Notes under the pieces: generated by a model
Told to the model about the DNA's origin: nothing
Database searches by the model: none
Seen by the model: the letters and a program-made list of their open reading frames with translations, nothing else
Part shown: positions 17,555 through 25,900 of the stretch, one piece after another
How positions within the stretch are numbered: position 1 is the stretch's first letter
How the letters are laid out: each line of letters starts with the position of its first letter
Assembly: GCA_030601885.1 (NCBI GenBank)
Contig: JAUWAU010000011.1
Span: 1 to 64,000, forward strand
DNA from: Armatimonadota bacterium
Lineage (GTDB): Bacteria; Armatimonadota; Zipacnadia; JAUWAU01
Reading direction: 5' to 3'
Length of the DNA stretch: 64,000 bases
Program-made: the position numbers and the translations under genes

Positions 17555-19681
17555 ATGAGGAAGCGACAGCGCCCGGCGCGCATCCCAAACAACAGCACCA
17601 AGGCCAAGGCCGAATTCCGCGTCTTCGGCCTAAAGGTCACCCCGGTGTCTCTCTTCAGAGCCGGACTCGCCGCCTTGGCCACTGCCGTTCTGTTCGCGGC
17701 GCTGCTCACGCGAGTGCTTCCCCGCCGTCCGCCATTTGAGACGGGCGATCCATCGCCCGTTGAGATCAAGGCGCCGCGAAGCGCCACTTATACTGACCTG
17801 CAACGCACGGCAAAGCAGCAGGATGAGGCCGCCAGCGCGGTCCCGAGGACTCTGAAGGCTGTGCCGGAGGCTGATGCGGTTGCCCTCGACTTCGTTGCGC
17901 GTGTTTTCGACCGGGCCCGCCGAGCGCGGGGCGACCCGGAGCTGCAGACCCAGCACCAGCAGATTGCCTGGGTCCAAGAGGGCCTCATCACGGACATATC
18001 CGACGGCAGCATTTCCATCTTGGTGCGCTGTGACGTGGAGCTGCTGCCCCAACTCGAAGAGCTGACCAAGAATACGGTTCGGTCGCACATGCGCGGCGAC
18101 GTCCTACTGGACGATTTGCCCGAACACCGAAATCGGATCGCCGCGGAGCTCGAACGCAGCACAGTATCGAAGTGGTATCGACCCGCGGTGACCGAGGTCG
18201 CCCAGGGCGCGCTCCGTCATAACCGAGTTGTGGACAACGATAAGACAGGAGCGGAGCGGGCGGCGGCACGCGCCGCTGTAAGACCGGTAAAGGGGCAGAT
18301 CGCCCCCGGCGACATCATCATCGCCGTGGGCGAGACGGTGACGCGGCAGCATTTCGCCAAACTCGAAGCGCTCGGACTTATCCGACCGAGGGTGAACTAC
18401 GGCCAGGGCGTCGCCGTGGCCGCCATAGTTCTGTGTCTGGTCATACTATTCGGCCTGTATTTGCGCGAGCGAGCCGCGGACGTCTACAACAGCCGTGCCC
18501 AGCTCATCTTCGTTGCAGCATGCGTCATTGTTCCCGTGTGCGTGGCGCAGTTCTCCGTCAGATACGGTGTGTTTCCCGCCGCCGCCATGTCGGCGGCCTC
18601 CTTCAGCGCGATGGTGTTGTCGGCGCTCCTGGCAGTGCACATCGCCGTGGTTGGGAGCATCGTCGTGGGCATATTGTGCGGCCTGGCGGCCAGCGGAAGC
18701 GACCCGCGGATGATCGTCGCCACCACCTTGGCCGGGATCATCGCCGCCTTCGCCGTGTCGTTTGTCGCTCGCCGAACGCAGGTGGCAGTGCGTGCGGCGC
18801 TGATAACGGCCGCCGCCAATCTGTTTGTGCTGCTTGCCGCAAACGGGGCCTTTGGCCTTCGCATGGCGCCGAACGACTTCTTCGCAATCGTCACCGGCGG
18901 CATCCTGGCCAGTGTGTTCGCCGTAATGGCCGTCGTTGTCCTCGACCCACTCCTGGGCGTCACCACCGACATCCGGCTGGCGGAGCTGGCCAACCCCAAT
19001 AGCCCACTGCTGCGGCGGCTCATGGAGGAAGCTCCAGGCACGTACATGTCCACCACAATGCTGGCAGGCTGGTGCGAGACGTGTGCCGGGGCCATCGGGG
19101 CGAACCCTCTGCTCGCCCGTGTTGGGACGTACTACCATGACATCGGCAAATTGGAGAAGCCCTTCTATTTCGTCGAGAACCAATTCGGCGAGCGCAACCC
19201 CCACGACTTTCTGGAGCCGGCCTTGAGCGCCCGGGTCATCGCACGACACACCAAGGACGGATATCGCCTTGCCAGGCAACTCCGGTTGCCCCAGAAGGTC
19301 CGCGACATGACTCGCATGCACCACGGCACGTCCCTCATCAAGTACTTCTATCACAAGGCCAAGGAACAGAGCGACAGCGATGAGGTGGATGAGAGCCAGT
19401 TCCGCCATGTGGGGATAAAGCCGCGATTCAAAGAGGCAGGCATCTTGATGATCGCTGACACGGTGGAGGCGGCTGCCAGGACGCTCAACGACCCAAGCCC
19501 CAGCGCAGTTGACGCGTTAGTGGACCGACTCACGCAGGACAAGATCGACGACGGCCAGTTGGATGAGAGCGATCTGACATTCGATGATGTGCGCGTTATC
19601 AAACGAGTGCTCGTGCGCACGCTCAACAGTATGTTCCACCAGCGAGTGCCGTATCCGGATGACGAAAGCGGCAGGACGTGA
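17555..19681 (+). CDS. 7TM-HD family phosphodiesterase (PgpH/YqfF type)
   Basis: A 708-residue membrane protein. A short cytosolic start and one helix (about residues 35-50) precede an extracytoplasmic domain (about 60-285). A bundle of seven hydrophobic helices follows (about 290-475), then a cytosolic HD domain with HDIGK (about residue 531), HH-containing MTRMHHGTSL and MIADTVEA. Characterised homologues such as Listeria PgpH hydrolyse cyclic di-AMP; the same substrate is inferred here. The stop overlaps the GTG of ybeY by four bases, indicating translational coupling. Order phoH-pgpH-ybeY-dgkA is the standard one in Firmicutes. Confidence 0.9.
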   Translation: MRKRQRPARIPNNSTKAKAEFRVFGLKVTPVSLFRAGLAALATAVLFAALLTRVLPRRPPFETGDPSPVEIKAPRSATYTDLQRTAKQQDEAASAVPRTLKAVPEADAVALDFVARVFDRARRARGDPELQTQHQQIAWVQEGLITDISDGSISILVRCDVELLPQLEELTKNTVRSHMRGDVLLDDLPEHRNRIAAELERSTVSKWYRPAVTEVAQGALRHNRVVDNDKTGAERAAARAAVRPVKGQIAPGDIIIAVGETVTRQHFAKLEALGLIRPRVNYGQGVAVAAIVLCLVILFGLYLRERAADVYNSRAQLIFVAACVIVPVCVAQFSVRYGVFPAAAMSAASFSAMVLSALLAVHIAVVGSIVVGILCGLAASGSDPRMIVATTLAGIIAAFAVSFVARRTQVAVRAALITAAANLFVLLAANGAFGLRMAPNDFFAIVTGGILASVFAVMAVVVLDPLLGVTTDIRLAELANPNSPLLRRLMEEAPGTYMSTTMLAGWCETCAGAIGANPLLARVGTYYHDIGKLEKPFYFVENQFGERNPHDFLEPALSARVIARHTKDGYRLARQLRLPQKVRDMTRMHHGTSLIKYFYHKAKEQSDSDEVDESQFRHVGIKPRFKEAGILMIADTVEAAARTLNDPSPSAVDALVDRLTQDKIDDGQLDESDLTFDDVRVIKRVLVRTLNSMFHQRVPYPDDESGRT

Positions 19682-20175
19682 GCACAAGGCGCATTGAAAT
19701 CGACGTTCGCAACGTGCAGCAGCTCCCGGCGGAGCGTGAGCTCGCGGCGGCGGCCGCGCGGGCGACTCTGGAGCTGTCTATGGCAGAGAAGCAGAGCGGA
19801 AGTAGGGCGAGCGGCGCGGCATCCGCGGGGCTGCAGTTGAGTATCCTTCTCACTGATGATGCTCAGCTAGTTCAACTCAACCGCGATTACCGCGGCGTTG
19901 ATGAGCCGACGGATGTCCTGGCGTTCGCGCAGTCAGAGAACCACCAGGGAGAGCCTGCCAGTGGCGCCATCGGCGATGTGGTCGTGTCTGTTGAGCGAGC
20001 GTACCAACAGGCTGCCGAGGTGGGGAGGAGGCCGGAGGCTGAGATCTGCGAACTGGTCGTCCACGGGGTGCTGCACCTCATGGGCCTGAGAGACGACACG
20101 CCGGCGGGACGGGCAGAGATGTGCCGACGGCAGCGCGAGGTGCTTGCGAGACTCGGGATGGCGGCGGCTCGGTGA
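19678..20175 (+). CDS. ybeY: endoribonuclease YbeY
   Basis: A 165-residue metal-dependent endoribonuclease for 16S rRNA maturation and ribosome quality control. The family motif HGxLHLxGYDH reads here HGVLHLMGLRDD, so the third zinc-binding histidine is replaced by aspartate while the first two remain. The upstream motif NRDYRGVDEPTDVLAFA is intact. Start GTG 19678 overlaps the previous stop, and the stop overlaps the ATG of the next gene (TGATG). Whether Asp can serve as the third ligand is unknown. Confidence 0.88.
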   Translation: MSTRRIEIDVRNVQQLPAERELAAAAARATLELSMAEKQSGSRASGAASAGLQLSILLTDDAQLVQLNRDYRGVDEPTDVLAFAQSENHQGEPASGAIGDVVVSVERAYQQAAEVGRRPEAEICELVVHGVLHLMGLRDDTPAGRAEMCRRQREVLARLGMAAAR

Positions 20176-20972
20176 TGCGCAGAACCGAGCAGGCTCCCAC
20201 ATACACCAGAGGCAAACGACGCGGCAGCAGTGCAGCCAACCAGCAGTTGCGGCCAGCGAAGACTGTCACGGACAGCTTCGGCCACGCGATGGCGGGCCTC
20301 GTGCATGCTTTTCGCACGCAGCGCCACATGCGCGTGCACCTGGTGATCATAGCCATTGTGGTCGGCACGGCGCTTTTCCTTCGTCTCAGTGCCGTGGAGC
20401 TGCTGATCGTCTTCTTCACCATAGCGTTGGTTATCACCACCGAGCTTCTGAACACCGCCACGGAATTAGCTATTGACCTGTTCAAGCCGCAATACGATCC
20501 TCTGGCCCGGATCATCAAGGACATTGCGGCCGGGGCCGTGCTCGTAGCGGCGGCCAACGCCGTCGTGGTAGGCTGCGTCATCTTCCTGCGACCGGGTCGG
20601 TGGGAGCAGCGGCTGGGCCAGATAGCCACGGGGGCCACGACGCCGGGAACGGACGAACAGTTTCTCCTGGTCGCCAGTGGCATGGCCTTCCTGGCGCTGT
20701 GCGTCATCCTGATAAAGGGCCTGGCGCAGCGCGGGACGCCGCTCGCCGGGGGCATGGTAAGCGGGCATTCTGCGCTGGCGTTCTTTGTGGCAACGAGCGT
20801 GCTGTTTCTGACGGGAAGGTGGGGAATAGCCGGCCTGGGCTTTGCGCTCGCGGTCCTGATTTCGCAGAGCCGTGTGCAGGGCGGCATTCACACGCTGGAT
20901 GAAACGGTCCTGGGCGCCATATTGGGCACCATCGTCGGCACGCTCGTCTTCACCCTGGGAATGGCTTTCTAG
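20175..20972 (+). CDS. fusion of diacylglycerol/undecaprenol kinase (DgkA) and PAP2 phosphatase
   Basis: A 265-residue membrane protein joining two lipid-phosphate enzymes. The N-terminal DgkA-like domain (about residues 30-140) has HAFRTQRHMRVH and the catalytic ELLNTATELAIDL. The C-terminal PAP2 domain (about 155-265) has VSGHSA and SRVQGGIHTLDE, close to the SGH and SRx5H signatures. One half would phosphorylate and the other dephosphorylate undecaprenol or a similar lipid carrier. Separate dgkA and pap2 genes are the rule; fusions are known. ATG 20175 overlaps the ybeY stop. Confidence 0.85.
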   Translation: MRRTEQAPTYTRGKRRGSSAANQQLRPAKTVTDSFGHAMAGLVHAFRTQRHMRVHLVIIAIVVGTALFLRLSAVELLIVFFTIALVITTELLNTATELAIDLFKPQYDPLARIIKDIAAGAVLVAAANAVVVGCVIFLRPGRWEQRLGQIATGATTPGTDEQFLLVASGMAFLALCVILIKGLAQRGTPLAGGMVSGHSALAFFVATSVLFLTGRWGIAGLGFALAVLISQSRVQGGIHTLDETVLGAILGTIVGTLVFTLGMAF

Positions 20973-21024
20973 ACGCCGCGGTCGGCGCCGCCGCCGCTAT
21001 GGTTCGTGAGCAGGTGATGTTGAG

Positions 21025-21489
21025 ATGAGATGCAGCGCAGTCGTCTGTCTGACTCTCGTGGTGCTCTGCGGGCTGATAGCGGTTGTTCCCGCTCTTCAGG
21101 CCCGACCGTCCACGCAGACCCAGTTCCGCTACGTCTACCGTACACAGAGGCGCACGCGCGTTTTCAGTGCAACCTGCCAGTTGTGTCATGAGACTCGCCG
21201 CGGCGGCAGGAAGCTTAACAGGTACGGTCGGGACCTCAAGCGAGCGGGCCGATACGGCAAGTACGAGTTTGAAGGCTATCGCGCCATCGAGAAGCTGGAC
21301 TCGGACAAGGACGGTTTCACCAACGGGGCCGAGATCGCCGCCGACAAGCTCCCTGGCGCCCGCTGGTCCCGACCCAGGCCTCAGAAGAAAGAGCCGCTCC
21401 TCCCGGGGAAGAAATCAAAGAAGGGCAAGGGCGAGAAGAAGGACAACAGCGACGAGAAGCAGGACGAGGAGAAGCCCTCGTCCGAGTAG
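21025..21489 (+). CDS. exported small protein with CxxCH heme motif and EF-hand-like loop
   Basis: A 154-residue protein with a signal peptide (hydrophobic residues 4-22). A single CQLCH (about residue 52) could bind c-type heme. DSDKDGFTNGAE (about 92-103) is a calcium-binding loop of the dockerin/EF-hand kind. The C-terminal 35 residues are almost all Lys, Glu, Asp and Gly. No membrane anchor other than the signal is visible. This combination also occurs in planctomycete-type DUF1585-associated cytochromes, but no close family is recognised. Stand-alone gene between dgkA-pap2 and mutL. Confidence 0.65.
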   Translation: MRCSAVVCLTLVVLCGLIAVVPALQARPSTQTQFRYVYRTQRRTRVFSATCQLCHETRRGGRKLNRYGRDLKRAGRYGKYEFEGYRAIEKLDSDKDGFTNGAEIAADKLPGARWSRPRPQKKEPLLPGKKSKKGKGEKKDNSDEKQDEEKPSSE

Positions 21490-21611
21490 GCAGGCACACA
21501 CGGGATGAGTCGTGATGCCCAGGCCGAATCGGGCCGGGTGCAGCGGCAACACGGGACCGACACCGTCCCGGTGCACTGCATGCGTTCTCGTGTGGCCCCG
21601 GAGCGCTCTCG

Positions 21612-23438
21612 ATGGCTGGCAGGATCGTCATCCTCGATGAATCCGTCGTGAACAAGATCGCCGCGGGAGAGGTGGTGGAGCGGCCGGCCTCGGTTGTCAA
21701 GGAGCTCGTCGAGAACTCGATTGACGCAGGCGCCACGCAAGTGGCGGTGGATCTCGTGGAGGGCGGCAAGAAGCTCATCCGGGTGGCCGATGACGGCTGC
21801 GGGATGAGCGAGGAAGACGCGGTACTGGCGCTGCAGCGGCACGCCACGAGCAAGGTCCGGGAGGCCGACGACCTCGTCGGCATAACCACCCTCGGCTTCC
21901 GCGGGGAAGCTCTTCCCAGCATGGCCTCCGTCTCGCAGCTCTCTCTCGCTACCCGAGAGCACAGCAGCGCGGAGGGCACTCAGGTGCTAGTGGTGGGCGG
22001 GGAGGTGACGGAATTCGGCTCGGTGGGCTGTGCCCCGGGGACGAGGGTGGAAGTGCGAAACCTGTTCTTCAATACCCCGGCCCGCCTCAAGTTTCTCCGC
22101 ACCTCTGCCACGGAGCGTGGGCACTGCGCCGACGTTGTGACCCGCGCGGCCCTGGGATACCCGGAGATCGGCTTCCGGGTGACGCACAATGGGCAGCCGC
22201 TACTCAGCTCACCTCCGGGCAGCGACATGTTGGCCGTCATGGCGGCCGTCTATGGGAAGAATGCGACACGCCAGCTCATTCGCGTTGAGCTGGAATCCGG
22301 CGGTCTGCGAATACACGGCTTCATCTCGGATTCGTCCCTGTCCCGCGTGAACCGGTCGTACCAGATGTTCTTTGTGAACCGTCGCTACGCTCGTAGTCGG
22401 CTCCTGGGGCATGCCTTGAACGAGCCCTACAAGCGGGCCCTTCCCGCCGGACGCCACCCCATCACCGCCATTCACATAGACATCGAGCCGCGCCTCGTTG
22501 ACCCGAACGTACACCCGGCCAAGATCGAGGTGCGCTTCACCCGCGAGTGGGACGTTCACAACTTGGTGCGGCAGGCGGTCGAGCAGGCGCTTGCGGCTCC
22601 GCGTCCGGCAGCGCCCATCGGACTCCGGCCTGAAGGACGTCGGCGGCCGGGCGCTCCCGAGCAGCGGGCCTTGCCGACGAACGTGCCTCGTCCGCTGGAG
22701 CCATTGCCCGGTGGCGTGCCACAGCGCTCCTGGCAACCGCGTAGCGACGCGGACATTGCGGCCTTTCGCGACGAACTCCGGCGCAAGGCCGGGCTCACCA
22801 CGGAGCCATCTGTTGCCGCTCCGCCTCCCGCTGTAGAGGATGCCGCGGAGGCATGGTCCGGAGTGGGGCGACTGCGCGTCATCGGTCAGGCACAGGCCAC
22901 GTACATCGTAGCCGAGACCGAAAGCGAGGTCGTCCTCATCGACCAGCACGTAGCGTCGGAGCGCGTCTTGTACGAGCATTTGATAAAGGCGGACAACGAA
23001 CGCGAGACGGCCACGCAGCTATTGGTGATTCCCGCCACGCTGGAGCTGACACCGCGCGAAACCGCTGCACTTGAGGACAACATTGACACACTGCGCGATC
23101 TGGGCTTTGAGATCGAGCAGTTCGGCGGCGATTCCTACATCGTGCGTGGCGTTCCGCAGATGCTCGTCGGCCACAACTACGAGCAGGTGCTGCGGGACAT
23201 GCTTGAGGAGCTGGCAGAGTCGAAGCAGGCTCGGGAGCTCGAGCAGCGGCGGAGACGTGTGGTGACGTCCTTGGCCTGCCACGCCGCCGTCAAGGCAGGC
23301 CAGACGCTCGATGAACGTGAGATGGCCAAGTTGGTGGCCGAGCTCGGCCGCACCCAGGAGCCGACGCGGTGCCCACATGGCCGGCCGATTGTGATGGCCA
23401 TCAGCCGAGCGGACCTCGACCAACACTTCGGGCGATAG
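21612..23438 (+). CDS. mutL: DNA mismatch repair endonuclease MutL
   Basis: A 608-residue protein. The N-terminal GHKL ATPase motifs are ELVENSIDAGA, DDGCGM and GFRGEAL. A transducer domain runs to about residue 330, then a proline-rich linker (about 335-410). The C-terminal domain carries DQHVASERVLYE, matching the endonuclease motif DQHAx2Ex4E with A to V. ACHAAVKAG and CPHGRP follow. These motifs mark the nicking type of MutL found where MutH is absent. mutS is not in the window. miaA follows 19 bp later, as in many genomes. Confidence 0.94.
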   Translation: MAGRIVILDESVVNKIAAGEVVERPASVVKELVENSIDAGATQVAVDLVEGGKKLIRVADDGCGMSEEDAVLALQRHATSKVREADDLVGITTLGFRGEALPSMASVSQLSLATREHSSAEGTQVLVVGGEVTEFGSVGCAPGTRVEVRNLFFNTPARLKFLRTSATERGHCADVVTRAALGYPEIGFRVTHNGQPLLSSPPGSDMLAVMAAVYGKNATRQLIRVELESGGLRIHGFISDSSLSRVNRSYQMFFVNRRYARSRLLGHALNEPYKRALPAGRHPITAIHIDIEPRLVDPNVHPAKIEVRFTREWDVHNLVRQAVEQALAAPRPAAPIGLRPEGRRRPGAPEQRALPTNVPRPLEPLPGGVPQRSWQPRSDADIAAFRDELRRKAGLTTEPSVAAPPPAVEDAAEAWSGVGRLRVIGQAQATYIVAETESEVVLIDQHVASERVLYEHLIKADNERETATQLLVIPATLELTPRETAALEDNIDTLRDLGFEIEQFGGDSYIVRGVPQMLVGHNYEQVLRDMLEELAESKQARELEQRRRRVVTSLACHAAVKAGQTLDEREMAKLVAELGRTQEPTRCPHGRPIVMAISRADLDQHFGR

Positions 23439-23457
23439 CCTGCTCCCCGGACGAGGA

Positions 23458-24447
23458 ATGAGCACGACGATGGCCGGCTGGATTCCCCTACTGTGCATCG
23501 TCGGCCCCACTGCAGTGGGGAAGACTGAGGTGGCGATCGAGCTCGCGACGCAGCTCGGCGGGGAGATCGTCTCCGCCGACTCCATGCAGATCTACAAGCG
23601 AATGGACATAGGCACGGCGAAGCCGACGCCCGAGCAGCGGGCGCAGGCAAGATTCCACCTCATTGACTACGTCGCACCGGACGAGCCATACTCAGTGCAG
23701 CGGTACCAACGCGAGGCGGAATCGGCCATCGCCGAGATACACGAGCGGGGCGCATTGCCCCTGATGTGTGGCGGGACCGGCCTGTACGTGAACGCGGTGC
23801 TGGATCACTATGTCTTCCCTCCGGGGGATGGCACCGAGGGCATCAGAGAGCAACTGCAGCAGGAAGCGACACAACACGGCCCGGAAGCGCTCCACCGGCG
23901 GCTCCAGGACATCGACCCGGACACGGCAGCGAAAACGCCGCCACAGAATGTGAAGCGGGTCATGCGGGCCTTGGAGGTCTTCGCGCTGACCGGCAAGCCC
24001 ATGTCGCGCGTTGCCTCAGTTGACCGTAGTTCAGAAATAGAGTATAATCCTCTTCTCGTTGGTACATGCATGCCACGCGCTCGGTTGTATCAGCAAATCG
24101 AGGCGCGTGTTGATGCGATGATGGCCGCGGGGCTACTTGAGGAGGTCGAAGGCCTGCTGGGCGACGGGTACGGTCGCCATCTGCAATCGATGCAGGCGCT
24201 CGGCTATCGGCAGCTTGCGGCATACGTTGCCGGGGAAGCGTCCTTGAGCGAGGCCGTGGACGCTGTGAAGGTCGCTACCCGGCGCTATGCCAAGCGGCAG
24301 TTGACGTGGCTCCGGCCCGACCAGCGGGTTAACTGGATTGACTTGCCCGAGCGCAAATGCTTGTGGGGGGCCGTACACGCCATTCTCGCCCTGTGGCACG
24401 AACACATGCGTCGAGACGATGCGGCACGGACGTCCCTGCGACACTGA
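23458..24447 (+). CDS. miaA: tRNA dimethylallyltransferase MiaA
   Basis: Transfers a dimethylallyl group to A37 of tRNAs reading U-starting codons. P-loop GPTAVGKT is near residue 17. SADSMQIYKRMDIGTAKP, HLIDY and CGGTGLYVNAV follow at the usual spacings. The 329 residues are of normal length. ATG 23458 or in-frame ATG 23470 could be used. The gene lies in the conserved mutL-miaA-hfq order. A near-consensus promoter for the downstream gene lies inside it. Confidence 0.94.
   Translation: MSTTMAGWIPLLCIVGPTAVGKTEVAIELATQLGGEIVSADSMQIYKRMDIGTAKPTPEQRAQARFHLIDYVAPDEPYSVQRYQREAESAIAEIHERGALPLMCGGTGLYVNAVLDHYVFPPGDGTEGIREQLQQEATQHGPEALHRRLQDIDPDTAAKTPPQNVKRVMRALEVFALTGKPMSRVASVDRSSEIEYNPLLVGTCMPRARLYQQIEARVDAMMAAGLLEEVEGLLGDGYGRHLQSMQALGYRQLAAYVAGEASLSEAVDAVKVATRRYAKRQLTWLRPDQRVNWIDLPERKCLWGAVHAILALWHEHMRRDDAARTSLRH
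24020..24048 (+). promoter_or_regulatory. internal promoter within miaA, reading toward hfq
   Basis: TTGACC (24020-24025), a 17-bp spacer and a perfect TATAAT (24043-24048). The AT-rich patch AGAAATAGAGTATAATCC stands out in this GC-rich gene. Transcription would start near 24055, about 410 nt before hfq. Escherichia coli hfq is likewise served by promoters inside miaA. Confidence 0.6.
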
Positions 24448-24463
24448 TGGTGGTGTCTAATTA

Positions 24464-24745
24464 ATGGCCATTGAGCAGGACCCTTCGAACGCCGTCACTC
24501 CCAAGCCTGAGCCCGCTGCGAGGCCCAGGAGCACCATGCAGGACGAGTTTCTCAACCAGCTTCGTACCTCACAGACGCTCGTGAAGGTCCTGATGACCTG
24601 TGGGCGCGAGCTGAACGGCCACATAAGAGCCTTCGACGCCTTCACCATACTCCTCCAGTGTGCGAACGCCGAGGTGCTGATATACAAGAGCGGCATTGCG
24701 GCTCTCGGGCCCGTCGGCGAACGCGCGCGCTCCCCGCAAGTCTAG
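24464..24745 (+). CDS. hfq: divergent Hfq RNA chaperone
   Basis: A 93-residue protein following miaA, the classic location of hfq. The Sm core begins at MQDEFLNQLRTSQTLVKV (LQDxFLN consensus), then GRELNGHIRAFDAFTILLQ. The Sm2 motif reads YKSGIAAL in place of YKHAIS, so the conserved His of the uridine-binding proximal face is Ser. ATG 24464 has a weak ribosome binding site. In-frame ATG 24536 has AGGAG four bases upstream and gives a compact 69-residue Hfq. The longer form would add a proline-rich N-terminal tail. Confidence 0.82.
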   Translation: MAIEQDPSNAVTPKPEPAARPRSTMQDEFLNQLRTSQTLVKVLMTCGRELNGHIRAFDAFTILLQCANAEVLIYKSGIAALGPVGERARSPQV

Positions 24746-24858
24746 AGGCCGTTGTGTAAGCCTTCCGATCAGCCCATTGGGACTAGGTGTGCTGCCGACC
24801 ACCAGCCCGTTCGAACGCGTACGAGCGGGCACAGTGGCACCTCAGGAGTTGTCGGACG

Positions 24859-25746
24859 ATGCGATTCACGAAGATGCACGGCGCCGGAAACGACTACGTA
24901 TACATCAACTGCTTCGAAGAAGACCTTGCCGGCTGCGACATCGGCGCACTCGCGGCAGCCGCCTCCGACCGCCATTTCGGCATCGGCAGCGACGGTTTGA
25001 TTCTCATCGAACCGTCCAGGGTCGCTGAGTTTCGTATGCGCATATTCAATCCGGACGGCAGCGAAGCTGAAATGTGCGGCAACGGCATTCGGTGTTTTGC
25101 GAAGTACGTCTACGAGCGCGGGCTCACGACGAAGAAGAAGTTCACCGTGGAGACCGGCGGGGGCATCGTGGAGCCGAGGCTGTATGTGCGGCGCAAGCAG
25201 GTTACACGCGTCCGTGTGGACATGGGCAAACCACGACTCACGCGGGCGGAGGTACCGATGCGTGTGAAGGGAAAACCCGGCAGCGATCGGGTGATAGACG
25301 AGCCGCTGAAGGTCAGGGGGGAGAAAGTGTCGGTGACGTGCGTGTCGATGGGCAACCCTCATTGCGTGCTGTTCGTCAAGCATGTGAAGACGGCGCCTGT
25401 GGACAGTCTCGGGCCGGCCATCGAGAACCATTCGGCCTTCCCCCAGCGGGTGAACGTGGAGTTTGTCGAGGTGCGTGATTCGTCGAACATCGCCCTGCGG
25501 GTTTGGGAGCGGGGCGCCGGGGAGACGCTGGCCTGCGGCACCGGCTCGTGCGCTGCCGTTGTGGCGTGCAACCTGACCGAGCGCACGGGCCGCGAGGTCA
25601 CGGCACGCCTGCTGGGCGGAGAATTGGAGATCCAGTGGGCCGGCAACGACCATGTCCTGCTCGCCGGGGCGGCAGAAGAGATCTACAGTGGAGAATTCGA
25701 CGTGGATGCCCTACTCGCTGCGCGCCCGGCCGCGACTGACACGTAG
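24859..25746 (+). CDS. dapF: diaminopimelate epimerase DapF
   Basis: Converts LL- to meso-diaminopimelate for lysine and peptidoglycan. Start MRFTKMHGAGNDYV is typical. The two catalytic cysteines are present in EMCGNGIRC (about residue 73) and ETLACGTGSC (about 225). AGGAG at 24844-24848 fixes ATG 24859; a longer frame is rejected because it lacks homology before MRFTK. The 295 residues are of normal length. With dapL next it gives the aminotransferase route from tetrahydrodipicolinate to meso-DAP. Confidence 0.95.
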   Translation: MRFTKMHGAGNDYVYINCFEEDLAGCDIGALAAAASDRHFGIGSDGLILIEPSRVAEFRMRIFNPDGSEAEMCGNGIRCFAKYVYERGLTTKKKFTVETGGGIVEPRLYVRRKQVTRVRVDMGKPRLTRAEVPMRVKGKPGSDRVIDEPLKVRGEKVSVTCVSMGNPHCVLFVKHVKTAPVDSLGPAIENHSAFPQRVNVEFVEVRDSSNIALRVWERGAGETLACGTGSCAAVVACNLTERTGREVTARLLGGELEIQWAGNDHVLLAGAAEEIYSGEFDVDALLAARPAATDT

Positions 25747-25837
25747 TGTCTGTCATGGGACGGTCGTGCTGTCACGCGGCCGGCCCCGGGAGTGTGCCGC
25801 GGCCTGCCAGCCCGCGTGAGCCGCCGCAGGTTCCGAT

Positions 25838-25856
25838 GCCAGGCAAGCTGCCTGGC
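25838..25856. other. hairpin in the dapF-dapL gap
   Basis: Arms GCCAGGCA (25838-25845) and TGCCTGGC (25849-25856) with an AGC loop form a perfect 8-bp stem, 45 bp before the dapL ATG. No T-run follows. The rest of the 25747-25900 gap shows no other feature. Confidence 0.4.
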
Positions 25857-25900
25857 CCACACCCCCAGCAAGTGGCGATCATTTCACGGGAGGACTTCGG

